Shown in pieces: positions 44,355 through 53,260 of a stretch of DNA of 64,000 bases. Below the pieces are notes generated by a model. It did no database searches and was not told the origin of the DNA. It saw nothing but the letters and a program-made list of their open reading frames with translations. Where the stretch lies: NCBI GenBank assembly GCA_944326335.1, contig CALVDM010000009.1, forward strand, positions 1 through 64,000, given 5' to 3'. The position numbers and the translations under genes are program-made. How positions within the stretch are numbered: position 1 is the first letter of the stretch; each line of letters begins with the position of its first letter. The DNA comes from an uncultured Bacteroidales bacterium. GTDB lineage: Bacteria; Bacteroidota; Bacteroidia; Bacteroidales; UBA932.

Positions 44355-45534
44355 GATTGCCGCAGAGTATCTTTATACCGGGACAAGACCGGAGCCGTTG
44401 AGGAACGGTTATGTGGAATACACGGAGGACGGGACCATCGTGTCCGCAGGCGTATGCCGGGACCCGGCTTCGGAGCAGGATTTCCGGAAAGGGGCCCTCA
44501 TGCCAGGCTTCGTGAACTCGCATTGCCATCTGGAGCTTTCCCACCTGAAGGGCAAGTTCAGGAAAGGGACCGGGATGTCGGGGTTCATAAACCAGATAAA
44601 CGAACTCAGGGACTTCACTTCCGCCGAAAACAGGATGGCAGAGGCCGCCAGGTGGCTCGATATCCTGTGGAGACAGGGAGTCTCGGCAATGGCTGACATA
44701 AGCAACTGCGACGAGACTTTCATGATGAAATCCGCGAGTCCGCTCTACACGAGGACTTTCCTCGAGGTTTTCGGGACAGAGCCGGAGGATTGCGGGCAGG
44801 TGATTGCCTCCGTACGCAATCTGGCGGAAAAGGCCGCGTCATACGGCATCGATGCGGCCCCCACCCCTCACGCGTGCTATACCATGAGCCCGGAACTTCT
44901 TACGGCAGCCTCAGCCGAAGGTCTGGCTGCAGGGTATCTCTCCTATCATTCGGAAGAGAGCTGCGAGGAAGACGAGCTGATGGAGAGCGGGACTGGACCT
45001 CTTGCGGAGAATTACCGGGGCCGCAATCTCAGCACGCCTCCGGTGACGGGACGCCAGTCCCTGTTCTATTTCATAGACAGACTCCTGAAGGTGCATCAGC
45101 CGCCGTTCGACGAACACATCCTTCTCGTCCACAACGTGTGCCTCACCCAGGAGGGGATAGACTATGCGTCCGGATATCTTAAGAATGTATGGTGGGCAGT
45201 GTGCCCGCTGTCCAACATATTCATACACAATTCCCTGCCTCCAATCCCACTCATGAGGAAAAACGGGCTTAAAATCACTTTGGGAACGGATTCATTGTCG
45301 AGCAATGACACCCTCGACATGGTCAGGGAGATGTATTGTCTCCAGCAGGCTTTCCCTGAAGTGCCGCTCGGCGAGATTGTGGTATGGGCCACGAGGAACG
45401 GTGCGTGCTTCCTTTCGAAACAGGAAGAGCTCGGTTCTTTCACGGAAGGTCTCAGACCAGGTATCGTCTGGGTGAAGGATATCGCTCCCGACGGCCGTCT
45501 GACGGTTGACAGCGTGTCTGAAAGAATAATCTGA
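44347..45534 (+). CDS. Amidohydrolase-superfamily metal-dependent deaminase/hydrolase
   Basis: The 395-residue protein has the amidohydrolase metal motifs: NSHCHLELSH (the HxH pair), a later His in TPHACYTMS, SYHSEESCEE and the catalytic aspartate in LGTDSLSSND. It resembles chlorohydrolase/SsnA-type and aminodeoxyfutalosine deaminase-like members. That last activity would belong to futalosine menaquinone synthesis, but no other gene of that route is here, so I leave the substrate open. It overlaps the DUF4296 gene by 8 bases and is followed 7 bases later by the radical SAM gene. Confidence 0.85.
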   Translation: MNRIAAEYLYTGTRPEPLRNGYVEYTEDGTIVSAGVCRDPASEQDFRKGALMPGFVNSHCHLELSHLKGKFRKGTGMSGFINQINELRDFTSAENRMAEAARWLDILWRQGVSAMADISNCDETFMMKSASPLYTRTFLEVFGTEPEDCGQVIASVRNLAEKAASYGIDAAPTPHACYTMSPELLTAASAEGLAAGYLSYHSEESCEEDELMESGTGPLAENYRGRNLSTPPVTGRQSLFYFIDRLLKVHQPPFDEHILLVHNVCLTQEGIDYASGYLKNVWWAVCPLSNIFIHNSLPPIPLMRKNGLKITLGTDSLSSNDTLDMVREMYCLQQAFPEVPLGEIVVWATRNGACFLSKQEELGSFTEGLRPGIVWVKDIAPDGRLTVDSVSERII

Positions 45535-45541
45535 CAGTCTT

Positions 45542-46300
45542 ATGCTAAGGTTCCATAACATTGCTTTCGGGCCGATACACAGCAGACGGCTCGGCTCGTC
45601 ACTCGGCATCAATCTCCTGCCGGAGAACGGGAAACTGTGCAACTTCGACTGCATATACTGTGAGTGCGGTTGGAACAGGGACGGCACCGGAGACCGTTCC
45701 ATGCCTTCTGCCGGTGATGTGTCCGAGGCTCTCGAAGCAAAACTTTCCGGATGTTCTTCGCAGGGCGTAAGGATAGATTCCATAACCTTTTCCGGGCACG
45801 GTGAGCCGACTCTCAATCCGGATTTCCCTGAAATCATGGATATCACCGTCTCTCTTAGGGACAGGTACTATCCGGAGGCGGCTGTCTCAGTGCTTTCGAA
45901 TGCCACGACAGTGTGCCGCAAGGATATTTTCGAAGCCCTCAGGAAGGCTGACAATCCGATAATGAAGATTGACGCATCCTTTGCAGATGGAATTGCTGTC
46001 GTGAACCGCCCGTCGGGACATTACGACCTCGGGGATGTGGTTTCGGGACTTCTCGGGTTCAAGGGCGATTTCGTGCTCCAGACCATGTTCCTCCGCTCAC
46101 CTGATTTCGACACGTCATCAGCCGCGAATCTGCAGGGATGGATGGAGCTGGTCAGGAAACTCAGGCCGAGGGAAGTCATGGTCTATACGCTCGACAGGGA
46201 GACTCCGGAAAAGGACCTCGTGAAATTCTCCGTTGAGGAGATGACAGGTCTGGTCAGGCCTCTTGTCGATGAGGGTTTTCACGTGCAGATAAGGGGGTAG
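45542..46300 (+). CDS. Radical SAM protein
   Basis: The 252-residue protein has the radical SAM cluster motif CNFDCIYCECG (CX3CX2C) around residues 34-44, followed by the strand FSGHGEPTLNPDFPEIMD, which is typical of the SAM-binding GGEP region. The opening block FGPIHSRRLGSSLGINLLP is shared by a widespread uncharacterised group of small radical SAM proteins. There is no SPASM extension. A specific reaction cannot be given. It lies between the amidohydrolase gene and dtd with gaps of 7 and 3 bases. Confidence 0.88.
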   Translation: MLRFHNIAFGPIHSRRLGSSLGINLLPENGKLCNFDCIYCECGWNRDGTGDRSMPSAGDVSEALEAKLSGCSSQGVRIDSITFSGHGEPTLNPDFPEIMDITVSLRDRYYPEAAVSVLSNATTVCRKDIFEALRKADNPIMKIDASFADGIAVVNRPSGHYDLGDVVSGLLGFKGDFVLQTMFLRSPDFDTSSAANLQGWMELVRKLRPREVMVYTLDRETPEKDLVKFSVEEMTGLVRPLVDEGFHVQIRG

Positions 46301-46303
46301 GCT

Positions 46304-46759
46304 ATGCGTGTGGTGATACAGAGGGTCCGGAATGCTTCGGTTTCCGTTCCGGCAGAGAATTATGAATCGGGGATAGGGGCCGGTCTTCTTGTCCTTGCAG
46401 CTTTCGTGGATGACGACACTGACCTGGACCTGGAATGGACGGCAAGGAAAATCTGCGCCCTGAGGGTGTTTGACGACAGTGCCGGTGTCATGAACATATC
46501 CCTCGCGGACACCGGCGGAGACATCCTGTGCATAAGCCAGTTCACACTGTATGCCTCCACGGCCAGGGGAAACAGGCCTTCATATATCAAGGCTGCGAAA
46601 CCGGACGTGTCGCGTCCGCTGTATGGCAGGTTCTGCGACATGCTTGAAACTTATTTGGGAAAACCGGTCAAAAAAGGTATTTTTGGGGCGGACATGAAAG
46701 TTTCCCTCGTGAATGACGGACCTGTCACGATAATGATTGATTCTAAAATAAAGGAATGA
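46304..46759 (+). CDS. dtd: D-aminoacyl-tRNA deacylase
   Basis: Dtd removes D-amino acids (and glycine from tRNA-Ala) to keep translation accurate. The 151-residue protein begins MRVVIQRVRNASVSV and has the two active-site signatures: SQFTLYA (with the TARGNRPSY loop after it) and NDGPVTIMID near the C-terminus. Length is normal. It lies 3 bases after the radical SAM gene and 4 bases before deoC. Confidence 0.96.
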   Translation: MRVVIQRVRNASVSVPAENYESGIGAGLLVLAAFVDDDTDLDLEWTARKICALRVFDDSAGVMNISLADTGGDILCISQFTLYASTARGNRPSYIKAAKPDVSRPLYGRFCDMLETYLGKPVKKGIFGADMKVSLVNDGPVTIMIDSKIKE

Positions 46760-46763
46760 CTAT

Positions 46764-47657
46764 ATGGATAATCTTTTGAAAAAGTACAATTACAGTCCGG
46801 ACAAGGTGGCCATCGACCACGGACTTGAAATGATAGCATCCAATATAGACAATGTGATGTCACCGGATGTGCTGAAGCACTGCCTTTCGATGCTCGACCT
46901 CACTTCGCTGAAAACAGACGACACCCCTGCCGGCATAAGAAGGCTCGTGGAGAAGGTCAACGGGTTCAGGACGGAATTTCCGGACTATCCTCTTCCTGCA
47001 TCCGTGTGCGTATATCCGAATTTCGCGTCTGTCGTGAAGGAGGCACGTGCTTCCGGAGATGTGCATGTGACAGTGGTTTCCGCATGCTTCCCTTCGTCGC
47101 AGAGTTTCCGTGAAGTGAAGCTCAGGGAGTGCGAGCTGGCTGTCCTCGGAGGAGCCGATGAGGTGGATATCGTGCTGTCTCTCAGCTCATTCCTTTCTGG
47201 AGACTATGATGCTGCGTCGGATGAGATAAAGGCTGTCCGTGAGACCATTGACAAGGCGGCTGCGGCATCTGGCAGGAAAGTGACCCTGAAGGTCATTCTG
47301 GAGACGGGATTGCTGCTGAAGCACGAACTCATTGCCATGGCCTCTTTCCTTGCCATGGAGGCCGGCGCCGACTTCATAAAGACTTCCACGGGTAAGGTAA
47401 GCGTCAACGCAACACCTGCAGCGGCATACGTGATGTGCCAGTGCATATCGGAATATTACAAGGCCACAGGCCGCAAGGTCGGCTTCAAGCCCGCCGGTGG
47501 CATATCAACATCGCTCGATGCCGTATGCTATTATTCCATAGTCTCGACGATACTCGGCAGGGACTGGCTTGACAAGAGCCTTTTCCGGTTCGGTGTCAGC
47601 CGCCTGGCGAACACCATGCTTTCGGACATAGAGCAAAGAACCGTGAATTATTATTAG
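46764..47657 (+). CDS. deoC: Deoxyribose-phosphate aldolase
   Basis: DeoC splits 2-deoxyribose 5-phosphate into acetaldehyde and glyceraldehyde 3-phosphate through a Schiff base. The 297-residue protein has LDLTSLKTDDT, CVYPNFASVVKEA, GGADEVDIVLS, LKVILETGLL and the Schiff-base lysine motif FIKTSTGK. GFKPAGGISTS is the phosphate-binding region. The chain is longer than the 260-residue enterobacterial form, as usual in Bacteroidota. It is the last gene before the base composition shifts and the accessory island begins. Confidence 0.96.
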   Translation: MDNLLKKYNYSPDKVAIDHGLEMIASNIDNVMSPDVLKHCLSMLDLTSLKTDDTPAGIRRLVEKVNGFRTEFPDYPLPASVCVYPNFASVVKEARASGDVHVTVVSACFPSSQSFREVKLRECELAVLGGADEVDIVLSLSSFLSGDYDAASDEIKAVRETIDKAAAASGRKVTLKVILETGLLLKHELIAMASFLAMEAGADFIKTSTGKVSVNATPAAAYVMCQCISEYYKATGRKVGFKPAGGISTSLDAVCYYSIVSTILGRDWLDKSLFRFGVSRLANTMLSDIEQRTVNYY

Positions 47658-47716
47658 ACAGGCTTAAGGATAATGCATCGCATAAGAAGCAGTCCTGACA
47701 CCTTCAAATAACGATT

Positions 47717-47764
47717 AAAAGGCGTTTAATGACCGTTGAAAAGGTGATTGAACGCCTTTTGCTT
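47717..47764 (+). terminator. Terminator-like hairpin after deoC
   Basis: aaaaggcgtttaat (47717-47730) pairs with attgaacgcctttt (47747-47760), with one G-U pair and a 16-base loop. A T-rich end follows. The 240 bases between deoC and the next gene hold this hairpin, the promoter described next, and no open frame of note. Confidence 0.65.
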
Positions 47765-47847
47765 TGCAGACATGAAAAACTCCTTAAGGTGCGGTGAGTA
47801 CGGGGCCTTGATGGATTATAGTGATATTATTATGTATCGGACTGTCA

Positions 47848-47876
47848 TTTGATCAGAAAAGACTTATGTAAATTTG
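47848..47876 (+). promoter_or_regulatory. Promoter at the head of the accessory island
   Basis: TAAATTTG at 47869-47876 is an exact -7 match, with TTTG at 47848-47851. The spacer is 17 bases, a little short of the usual 19-21. It lies 21 bases before the ATG of the second signal peptidase, so the leader would be short. It could drive 47898 through 52587. Confidence 0.55.
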
Positions 47877-47897
47877 TAGAAAGAAGCATTCGCATCC

Positions 47898-48767
47898 ATG
47901 AACCATCCGACAATCAATAAAATTCTGCATATAGTTTTATTCACATTGATGCTGACTTTAATATTAGCGGTTTTTATTCCTGTTTTCTTTTTTGACCAAT
48001 TCAGTATAGGAGGAATGTCAATGTCCCCTGCCCTTAAGTCAGGTGACCATATCATGGTCAACAAAATCCTTTTCGGAGCCAGAATATATACCGGCTATGA
48101 TTTTTCTTCACCGGTTTTGGAGAGTTTCAGAGTGCCTGGAACAAGAAAAATATGCCCCGGTGACATAGTCGTATTCAATAATCCCCGTGGCCGCAACAGA
48201 AAGAGAATAGAATTCAGAATAAACTATGTGTATGTAAAACGTTGTATTGGTTGTCCCGGCGATAGTGTAGGCATAACCAACGGATACTATACAAACAATC
48301 ATTTTTCCCAAATACTGGGGTCCTACAGAAACCAGCTGGAATTGAGCATGACGCCTGATTCGGTCTTGAAAGAGAGAGGAACGTATATTTCAACGATTCC
48401 ATATATAAAAGAACTGGGATGGACAATCCGGGACTTCGGACCCATATACATTCCAAAAAAAGGAGACACCATAAGCATGAATCCTTTTACCGCGAAACTG
48501 TACTCTATGCAGATTGAATATGAGACCGGCTTTAAGCCCATTGTCATGGATGGTATTGTACAACTGGACGGAAAGACAATAGACACATATTGTTTCAGAG
48601 GCAACTGGTATTTTTTTGGAGGTGACAATGTATTGGATTCAAAGGACAGCAGATATATAGGTCTTGTACCGGAAGAATATATCGTGGGAATAGCGACAAG
48701 AAAACTATACAACAGAAATCCGGATACAGGAAAAAAGGACTTCAGAATCTTTTTTGAAAAAATATAG
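47898..48767 (+). CDS. Signal peptidase I-like protease, second copy in the NVEALA island
   Basis: This 289-residue S26-family protease has one membrane helix at about residues 10-32, then the nucleophile Ser41 in GGMSMSPALKSGDHIMVNK and the base Lys114 in YVKRCIGCPGDSVG. The C-terminal box GDNVLDSKDSRYIGLV is present. It is much shorter than the housekeeping LepB at 38162 and lacks the additional N-terminal membrane segment. Its codons are A+T rich like the rest of the island. Placement at the head of a unit containing a small secreted peptide suggests a dedicated processing role, which is inference. The next gene starts 10 bases later. Confidence 0.92.
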   Translation: MNHPTINKILHIVLFTLMLTLILAVFIPVFFFDQFSIGGMSMSPALKSGDHIMVNKILFGARIYTGYDFSSPVLESFRVPGTRKICPGDIVVFNNPRGRNRKRIEFRINYVYVKRCIGCPGDSVGITNGYYTNNHFSQILGSYRNQLELSMTPDSVLKERGTYISTIPYIKELGWTIRDFGPIYIPKKGDTISMNPFTAKLYSMQIEYETGFKPIVMDGIVQLDGKTIDTYCFRGNWYFFGGDNVLDSKDSRYIGLVPEEYIVGIATRKLYNRNPDTGKKDFRIFFEKI

Positions 48768-48776
48768 ACAAAAATC

Positions 48777-50729
48777 ATGACTTCTGTACTGACTAGATTT
48801 ATATCGGCTATAGCCGTACTGGGAATCCTATTCACGCTGTTTTCTTGCTGTAAGTACGAAAAGGACATCAGGACTGTTCTCCATTATGCAGGAAACAACC
48901 GTGAAGAATTGGAGAAAGTTCTGGAATATTACCGCAATACAGACGGTAATAATCTTAAATATAAAGCTGCGGAATACCTGATAAAAAACATGACACTTCA
49001 TAAGTCATATCCGGCAGAATTATATATGGATTATGCGAGAGAACTTGATTCATTATTCACAAATGAGACAAGTCCGAAAATCATAGTGCAGAAGACAGAG
49101 GAGATCTCGGAAAAATATCGTCCCCGAATGAAGGCGGAATATGATATCCGCACCATTACGGCCGATTATCTGATCTGGAATATTGAATATTCCTTCAGAT
49201 TATGGGAGACCAGCACTTTCCTTTATCATCTTGATTTCAATGAGTTTTGCGAATATGTACTTCCGTACAAATGTGTAGAACTGCAGCCCATCACTCGTTG
49301 GAAAGAAAAATACAATGGTGTGCGTCGAGGCAATTTGGATGTCATGACATATCTGCATGATTTGAAATACAATGCAAGAAAAGCTGTCGAAGTCATACAG
49401 GTACCAATGGCAGACAAGGTATTTACCGGAACAAGACCGGTGGACTGCATTGAACTTGTTGATATGAGTGCAATGATGAATATGCAGGTCGGTACATGCT
49501 ATGAGCGTTCAATACTGGGCATGATGAATTGCAGGAGCAAGGGAATACCTGTATCTTTGGATATGGTTCCGAACTGGGGGGACAGGCAAGACCCTCACTT
49601 TTGGAACAATGTCAACATGGAGAATAACAGGAACATTGCGTACAGTCCCTTCACTTACAATCCTGGTGATGCAAATAATCTGGATAGGGTATATGCAAAA
49701 GTATACAGATACTCATACAAGCCCGACCCTGTCATGTTGGATGCTATTATTGATGATGGATTTCTTCCGAGACTTTTTTCGAATCCATTTCTTAAGGATG
49801 TCACCGCTGAATATGCAAAGACAACGGACATAAGCATTAGAATTCAGTCTCCAAAGAAGACTGAATCCAAATATGCATATCTATGCGTATTCAATAAAGA
49901 TTGGCAGCCAATCGCTGTAACAAAAATCAAACACGGGAAAGCTGAATTTCTGGAGGTTGGAGTTGGTGTGCTATATCTTATTGTATCATACCAGGACGGT
50001 GAAGCCAGACCTTTGAGCAAGCCTTTTTTCGTAAATCTTAAAGGAGAAATTTCTGAAATCACAATAGACAAGTCCAGGACAACAGATCTGCATATTACAA
50101 GAAAGTTCCCGGCATTCCGTCATATTTTCAAGATTTATGACAAATTAGGCTCTTTTACAATAAGCGCATCTAATTCAATGCATTTCTCAAAAAGTGATAT
50201 CTTATGCTCCACTCCTGAAAATGAACTGTTTTCCGGCCAGTTCACCCAGCGGGATACCACTGCAAAAAGATTCTGGAAAATCGGACATCATGACAATGAT
50301 ATATGCTATTTGGCAGCAATATATTTCCATGATGCGGATACGGATTCCCTTCTGACAGCAAATATCGTAAACCCATGCAGTGATTCGGACGGCAATCCGA
50401 GTTCAAATCTCACAGACGAAAAACTGCTTTCATATTATGCACTTCGAAAAGAAAGTGAAGATATAATTTTTGATTTCGGCCAACCGGTCAGGATAGGACG
50501 GATAACATACATAAAACGCGGGGACGGCAATAATATACGTCATGGTGATACGTATGAACTTTATTATTGGGATGACGGATGGATACTCCATGACAGACAA
50601 TTGTCAAAGGATATCAGCCTGGATTTCAAGGGACTTCCCTCAGATGCCCTGTACTACATAAAGTGCGTCACACGAGGAAAGCAGAACCGGATATTCACGT
50701 ATCAGGATGGCGAGCCAAGATGGTATTGA
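48777..50729 (+). CDS. Transglutaminase-like lipoprotein with beta-sandwich C-terminus
   Basis: This 650-residue envelope protein has a lipobox (TLFSC, Cys24). A helical N-terminal part (about residues 30-150) precedes a transglutaminase-like core: Cys241 in VGTCYERSILGMMNC and His274 in DPHFWNNV. The family also uses an Asp or Asn that I cannot place for certain. Residues of about 345-430 look like an Ig/carboxypeptidase-regulatory-like strand domain. The last 110 residues (FDFGQPVRIGRITYIKRGDG... YYIKCVTRG) resemble a discoidin/F5-8-type sandwich. Bacterial members can act as proteases, cross-linkers or peptide-binding relics; which applies here is unknown. It lies 4 bases before the ligase-like gene. 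Confidence 0.78.
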   Translation: MTSVLTRFISAIAVLGILFTLFSCCKYEKDIRTVLHYAGNNREELEKVLEYYRNTDGNNLKYKAAEYLIKNMTLHKSYPAELYMDYARELDSLFTNETSPKIIVQKTEEISEKYRPRMKAEYDIRTITADYLIWNIEYSFRLWETSTFLYHLDFNEFCEYVLPYKCVELQPITRWKEKYNGVRRGNLDVMTYLHDLKYNARKAVEVIQVPMADKVFTGTRPVDCIELVDMSAMMNMQVGTCYERSILGMMNCRSKGIPVSLDMVPNWGDRQDPHFWNNVNMENNRNIAYSPFTYNPGDANNLDRVYAKVYRYSYKPDPVMLDAIIDDGFLPRLFSNPFLKDVTAEYAKTTDISIRIQSPKKTESKYAYLCVFNKDWQPIAVTKIKHGKAEFLEVGVGVLYLIVSYQDGEARPLSKPFFVNLKGEISEITIDKSRTTDLHITRKFPAFRHIFKIYDKLGSFTISASNSMHFSKSDILCSTPENELFSGQFTQRDTTAKRFWKIGHHDNDICYLAAIYFHDADTDSLLTANIVNPCSDSDGNPSSNLTDEKLLSYYALRKESEDIIFDFGQPVRIGRITYIKRGDGNNIRHGDTYELYYWDDGWILHDRQLSKDISLDFKGLPSDALYYIKCVTRGKQNRIFTYQDGEPRWY

Positions 50730-50733
50730 CAAT

Positions 50734-52587
50734 ATGAAGAGATATCGAATAAAGGCTCAACAAATAATATCTGCGGCTTTATGGCTGGCAGAAGCTGTTG
50801 CTTTAGCTCTGCTGCTCAAGCATGTTTCTGAACCAGGCAATACATCATATCATACCTATACCCTATACAAGGATACAGTATTGGCATTCATCATTTCCTT
50901 GCCGATGCTGGTAATGAATATAAGGAAAATAGTATGGGGCTCTACTGATATACTCATCCTGTCCTTGGCAGGTATATATTTCGCATGTTCTATTATAAAC
51001 CGAAGTATTGCTGCGAGTGTCGCCCTGCAGGAGGCATTCCCGTACGCGGTGCTTTATTTCTGCATAAGAGTCTTCATCTGTTCCGGAAAAGGCATTTCCG
51101 CAGCATATCTTGTAGTTATTCTGAGCCTATGGTCATGCTGTGAATCCTCAACCGGTCTTTTGCAGGCATTTGGATACAGGCCATCCGGACATTCCGCATT
51201 CGGAATAACAGGAAGTTTCCAGAATCCCGGACCTTATGGAGGTTTCATTTCCATAATGATGTCCATCTCCATAGCATACAGTATACGGTTTGGAAAGTCT
51301 TGGAAATATGCATATTCAATACTGCTCAAGGCAACGAGTGAAAAAAAACGCCGGCATACATATCTCAAGTGGATTGTCATGAGGCTTATGCCATTGGTCA
51401 GTACCGCAGCAGCGACCTTTCTCGCATTTCTTGTACTGCCGTCATCCAGGAGTCGCGCAGGATGGCTTGGCCTTTGTTTCGCATTGCTGTTGTTTGTTTG
51501 CAGAGGAAAAAAATCCAAAAACTGGTTCAAACAGCATAAGGCAGCAACAGTAATGCTCCCATTTGTTGCTGCACTTGTATTTACAGGTACTTTCCTCATG
51601 AAAAAGGATTCGGCTTTGGGTAGATTGCATATATGGAATATGGAAATACATGCAATCGCTTCTGCACCGCTCATCGGCAATGGCCCGGGAACGGCGCTTG
51701 GAGCGTACGGGAAAGCACAGGAAGCATACTTTCGAGGTGAAAACCATAAATCATGGGAAACAAGAGTTGCCGGATGTCCGGAATATGCATTCAATGAATA
51801 TCTGAAAACAGGGATGGAGACAGGCATACCGGGACTGCTGCTCATTGTGTCAATATCCATCGTATCTCTAATAACTTTGCTGAAAACCGATAGTATATTT
51901 GCATACGGATTAGCAGCAGCTCTGGTTTTCGCATTTTTCTCATATCCTCTTTCTGTAAAGCAATTGACTGTATTGTACACATTTCTTTTCGGGGTCTCTG
52001 AGTATTATGGAAGAACGGGAGAAAAGCCTGCGGCGATGATATACAGACCATTCAGATATTGCATATCAGTATTAGTGGCTTCTGCATTATTGTTTGCCAT
52101 ACTTCCGCTAGGACATATATTTTCGGAGAGACAGGACTCCGCTGAAGTCTGGTCCATGTCCCGTCATTGGACAGGGCCAGGTTTTTATATGGAAGCGGCA
52201 GAAGAACTGGAGAAAATATATCCTGAAATGTCGTGGAACTACCGCTATCTTTACGATTATGGCTACGCACTTCACAAAGTCGGGGATTATAGCAAAAGTA
52301 CAGAGGTTCTTCTCAAGGGGACGGAATTGTCATCCGATCCTATGTTCCATAACATAATCGGAAGAAACTACGAGTCCGTAGGTCTTTACAAAGAGGCAGA
52401 GAAGGAATATCTCATATCACATTATATGGTACCATGCCGGCTGTATCCTATGGTTCTCTTGTTCGAAATGTATTCAGTTACAGGTCAGGTAGAAAAAGCC
52501 GAAAATACAAGAAGGGCTATTATGAATATGCCTGTCAATCCGAAAAACAAGACTATGACGGGACTGAAAGAAAGAATTGAAAAATAA
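50734..52587 (+). CDS. O-antigen-ligase-like polytopic membrane protein with TPR-like tail
   Basis: The first 440 residues hold about ten to twelve hydrophobic helices, including LILSLAGIYFACSIINRSIA, YAVLYFCIRVFICSG and LPLVSTAAATFLAFLVLP. The loop motif SSRSRAGWLGL and a large loop with LIGNGPGTALGAYGKAQ fit the Wzy_C/O-antigen-ligase superfamily, which includes O-antigen polymerases and protein O-oligosaccharyltransferases. The C-terminal 130 residues form helix pairs of TPR type (YDYGYALHKVGDYSKSTEVLLKG, IIGRNYESVGLYKEAEKEYL). I start at 50734, 4 bases after the previous stop, in place of the in-frame ATG at 50707. The acceptor could be lipid or protein; neither can be told from sequence. 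Confidence 0.8.
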   Translation: MKRYRIKAQQIISAALWLAEAVALALLLKHVSEPGNTSYHTYTLYKDTVLAFIISLPMLVMNIRKIVWGSTDILILSLAGIYFACSIINRSIAASVALQEAFPYAVLYFCIRVFICSGKGISAAYLVVILSLWSCCESSTGLLQAFGYRPSGHSAFGITGSFQNPGPYGGFISIMMSISIAYSIRFGKSWKYAYSILLKATSEKKRRHTYLKWIVMRLMPLVSTAAATFLAFLVLPSSRSRAGWLGLCFALLLFVCRGKKSKNWFKQHKAATVMLPFVAALVFTGTFLMKKDSALGRLHIWNMEIHAIASAPLIGNGPGTALGAYGKAQEAYFRGENHKSWETRVAGCPEYAFNEYLKTGMETGIPGLLLIVSISIVSLITLLKTDSIFAYGLAAALVFAFFSYPLSVKQLTVLYTFLFGVSEYYGRTGEKPAAMIYRPFRYCISVLVASALLFAILPLGHIFSERQDSAEVWSMSRHWTGPGFYMEAAEELEKIYPEMSWNYRYLYDYGYALHKVGDYSKSTEVLLKGTELSSDPMFHNIIGRNYESVGLYKEAEKEYLISHYMVPCRLYPMVLLFEMYSVTGQVEKAENTRRAIMNMPVNPKNKTMTGLKERIEK

Positions 52588-52643
52588 TGTTATCGATTTG
52601 TACTATTCTGTTATTCGATTGTCAATGACAAAAAATACATTTG
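52555..52643 (+). repeat. Promoter-bearing direct repeat, copy 1
   Basis: Bases 52583-52643 match 55744-55804 at 58 of 61 positions without gaps. The similarity extends left to 52555, covering the last codons of the ligase-like gene, with a 5-base gap in copy 2. The segment ends in TACATTTG (52636-52643), an exact -7 box for the thioredoxin-like gene. An attgtcaat motif inside pairs with attgacaat in copy 2. Confidence 0.85.
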
Positions 52644-52669
52644 TCGATAGAAAAAGCATTACCAAGAAC

Positions 52670-53221
52670 ATGAATAAACTATTTGTACTGTTAGTCATAT
52701 TTTCAATGACATCCTGTGCCGAACAACAAATATCCAGGACACTCAAGAATTTCCGGGCATCAACGATCACTATTCCGGAAGACCTGCAGAAAATTCACCG
52801 GAGGAGCCAGACCACAATTGAAGGCTGCGACACAGGAACACCTGTCATGATTATCTACAATGACTCATTGGAGTGCAGTTCGTGCAGAATAAGTCACCTT
52901 ATCGATTTTCTTGACCTTTATGAACTTTCAGACTCTCTAGGGACATTCAAGGTCATGACTATATTCTCACCGCTGGAGTATGAATATGATGATGTTCTGT
53001 CGAAACTAATTATCAACAATTTCGAGTATCCTGTATACATTGATTTCAGCGGAACATTCAGACAGCAGAACAAGTCCATTCCAGAAGACCGGAGATTCCA
53101 CAGTTTTCTCATCAACAGTGCCGGACACCCTGTTTTCGTCGGAGATCCGACAGCAAGTGACCAGATGTGGACACTATTTCTAAAATCGCTTGAAGATATC
53201 GGAAAAGACTGTCAGGAATGA
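52670..53221 (+). CDS. Thioredoxin-like lipoprotein with CXXC
   Basis: This 183-residue protein has a lipoprotein signal ending MTSC (Cys16). MIIYNDSLECSSCRISHLIDF carries a CXXC pair (Cys69, Cys72) after a strand, as in thioredoxin-fold redox proteins, and the later IDFSGTFRQQN and HSFLINSAGHPVFVGDP blocks fit the TlpA/redoxin-like layout. It should face the periplasm and act in thiol-disulfide exchange; the substrate is unknown. I start at 52670, after the -7 box at 52636-52643; the frame remains open to 52577 but without a signal peptide. The NVEALA peptide with three cysteines is encoded 39 bases downstream, a possible client. Confidence 0.8.
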   Translation: MNKLFVLLVIFSMTSCAEQQISRTLKNFRASTITIPEDLQKIHRRSQTTIEGCDTGTPVMIIYNDSLECSSCRISHLIDFLDLYELSDSLGTFKVMTIFSPLEYEYDDVLSKLIINNFEYPVYIDFSGTFRQQNKSIPEDRRFHSFLINSAGHPVFVGDPTASDQMWTLFLKSLEDIGKDCQE

Positions 53222-53260
53222 CAGTCGCACTTATTATTAACAATTAAATTTTCAAAAAAC

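Noticed and set aside
44347-45534. Aminodeoxyfutalosine deaminase call for the amidohydrolase
   Set aside because: The similarity is to a broad superfamily and no other futalosine-pathway gene is in the window, so the specific name was not used.
47658-47897. Small gene between deoC and the island
   Set aside because: Only a terminator-like hairpin and a promoter were found; no frame with a start and plausible length.
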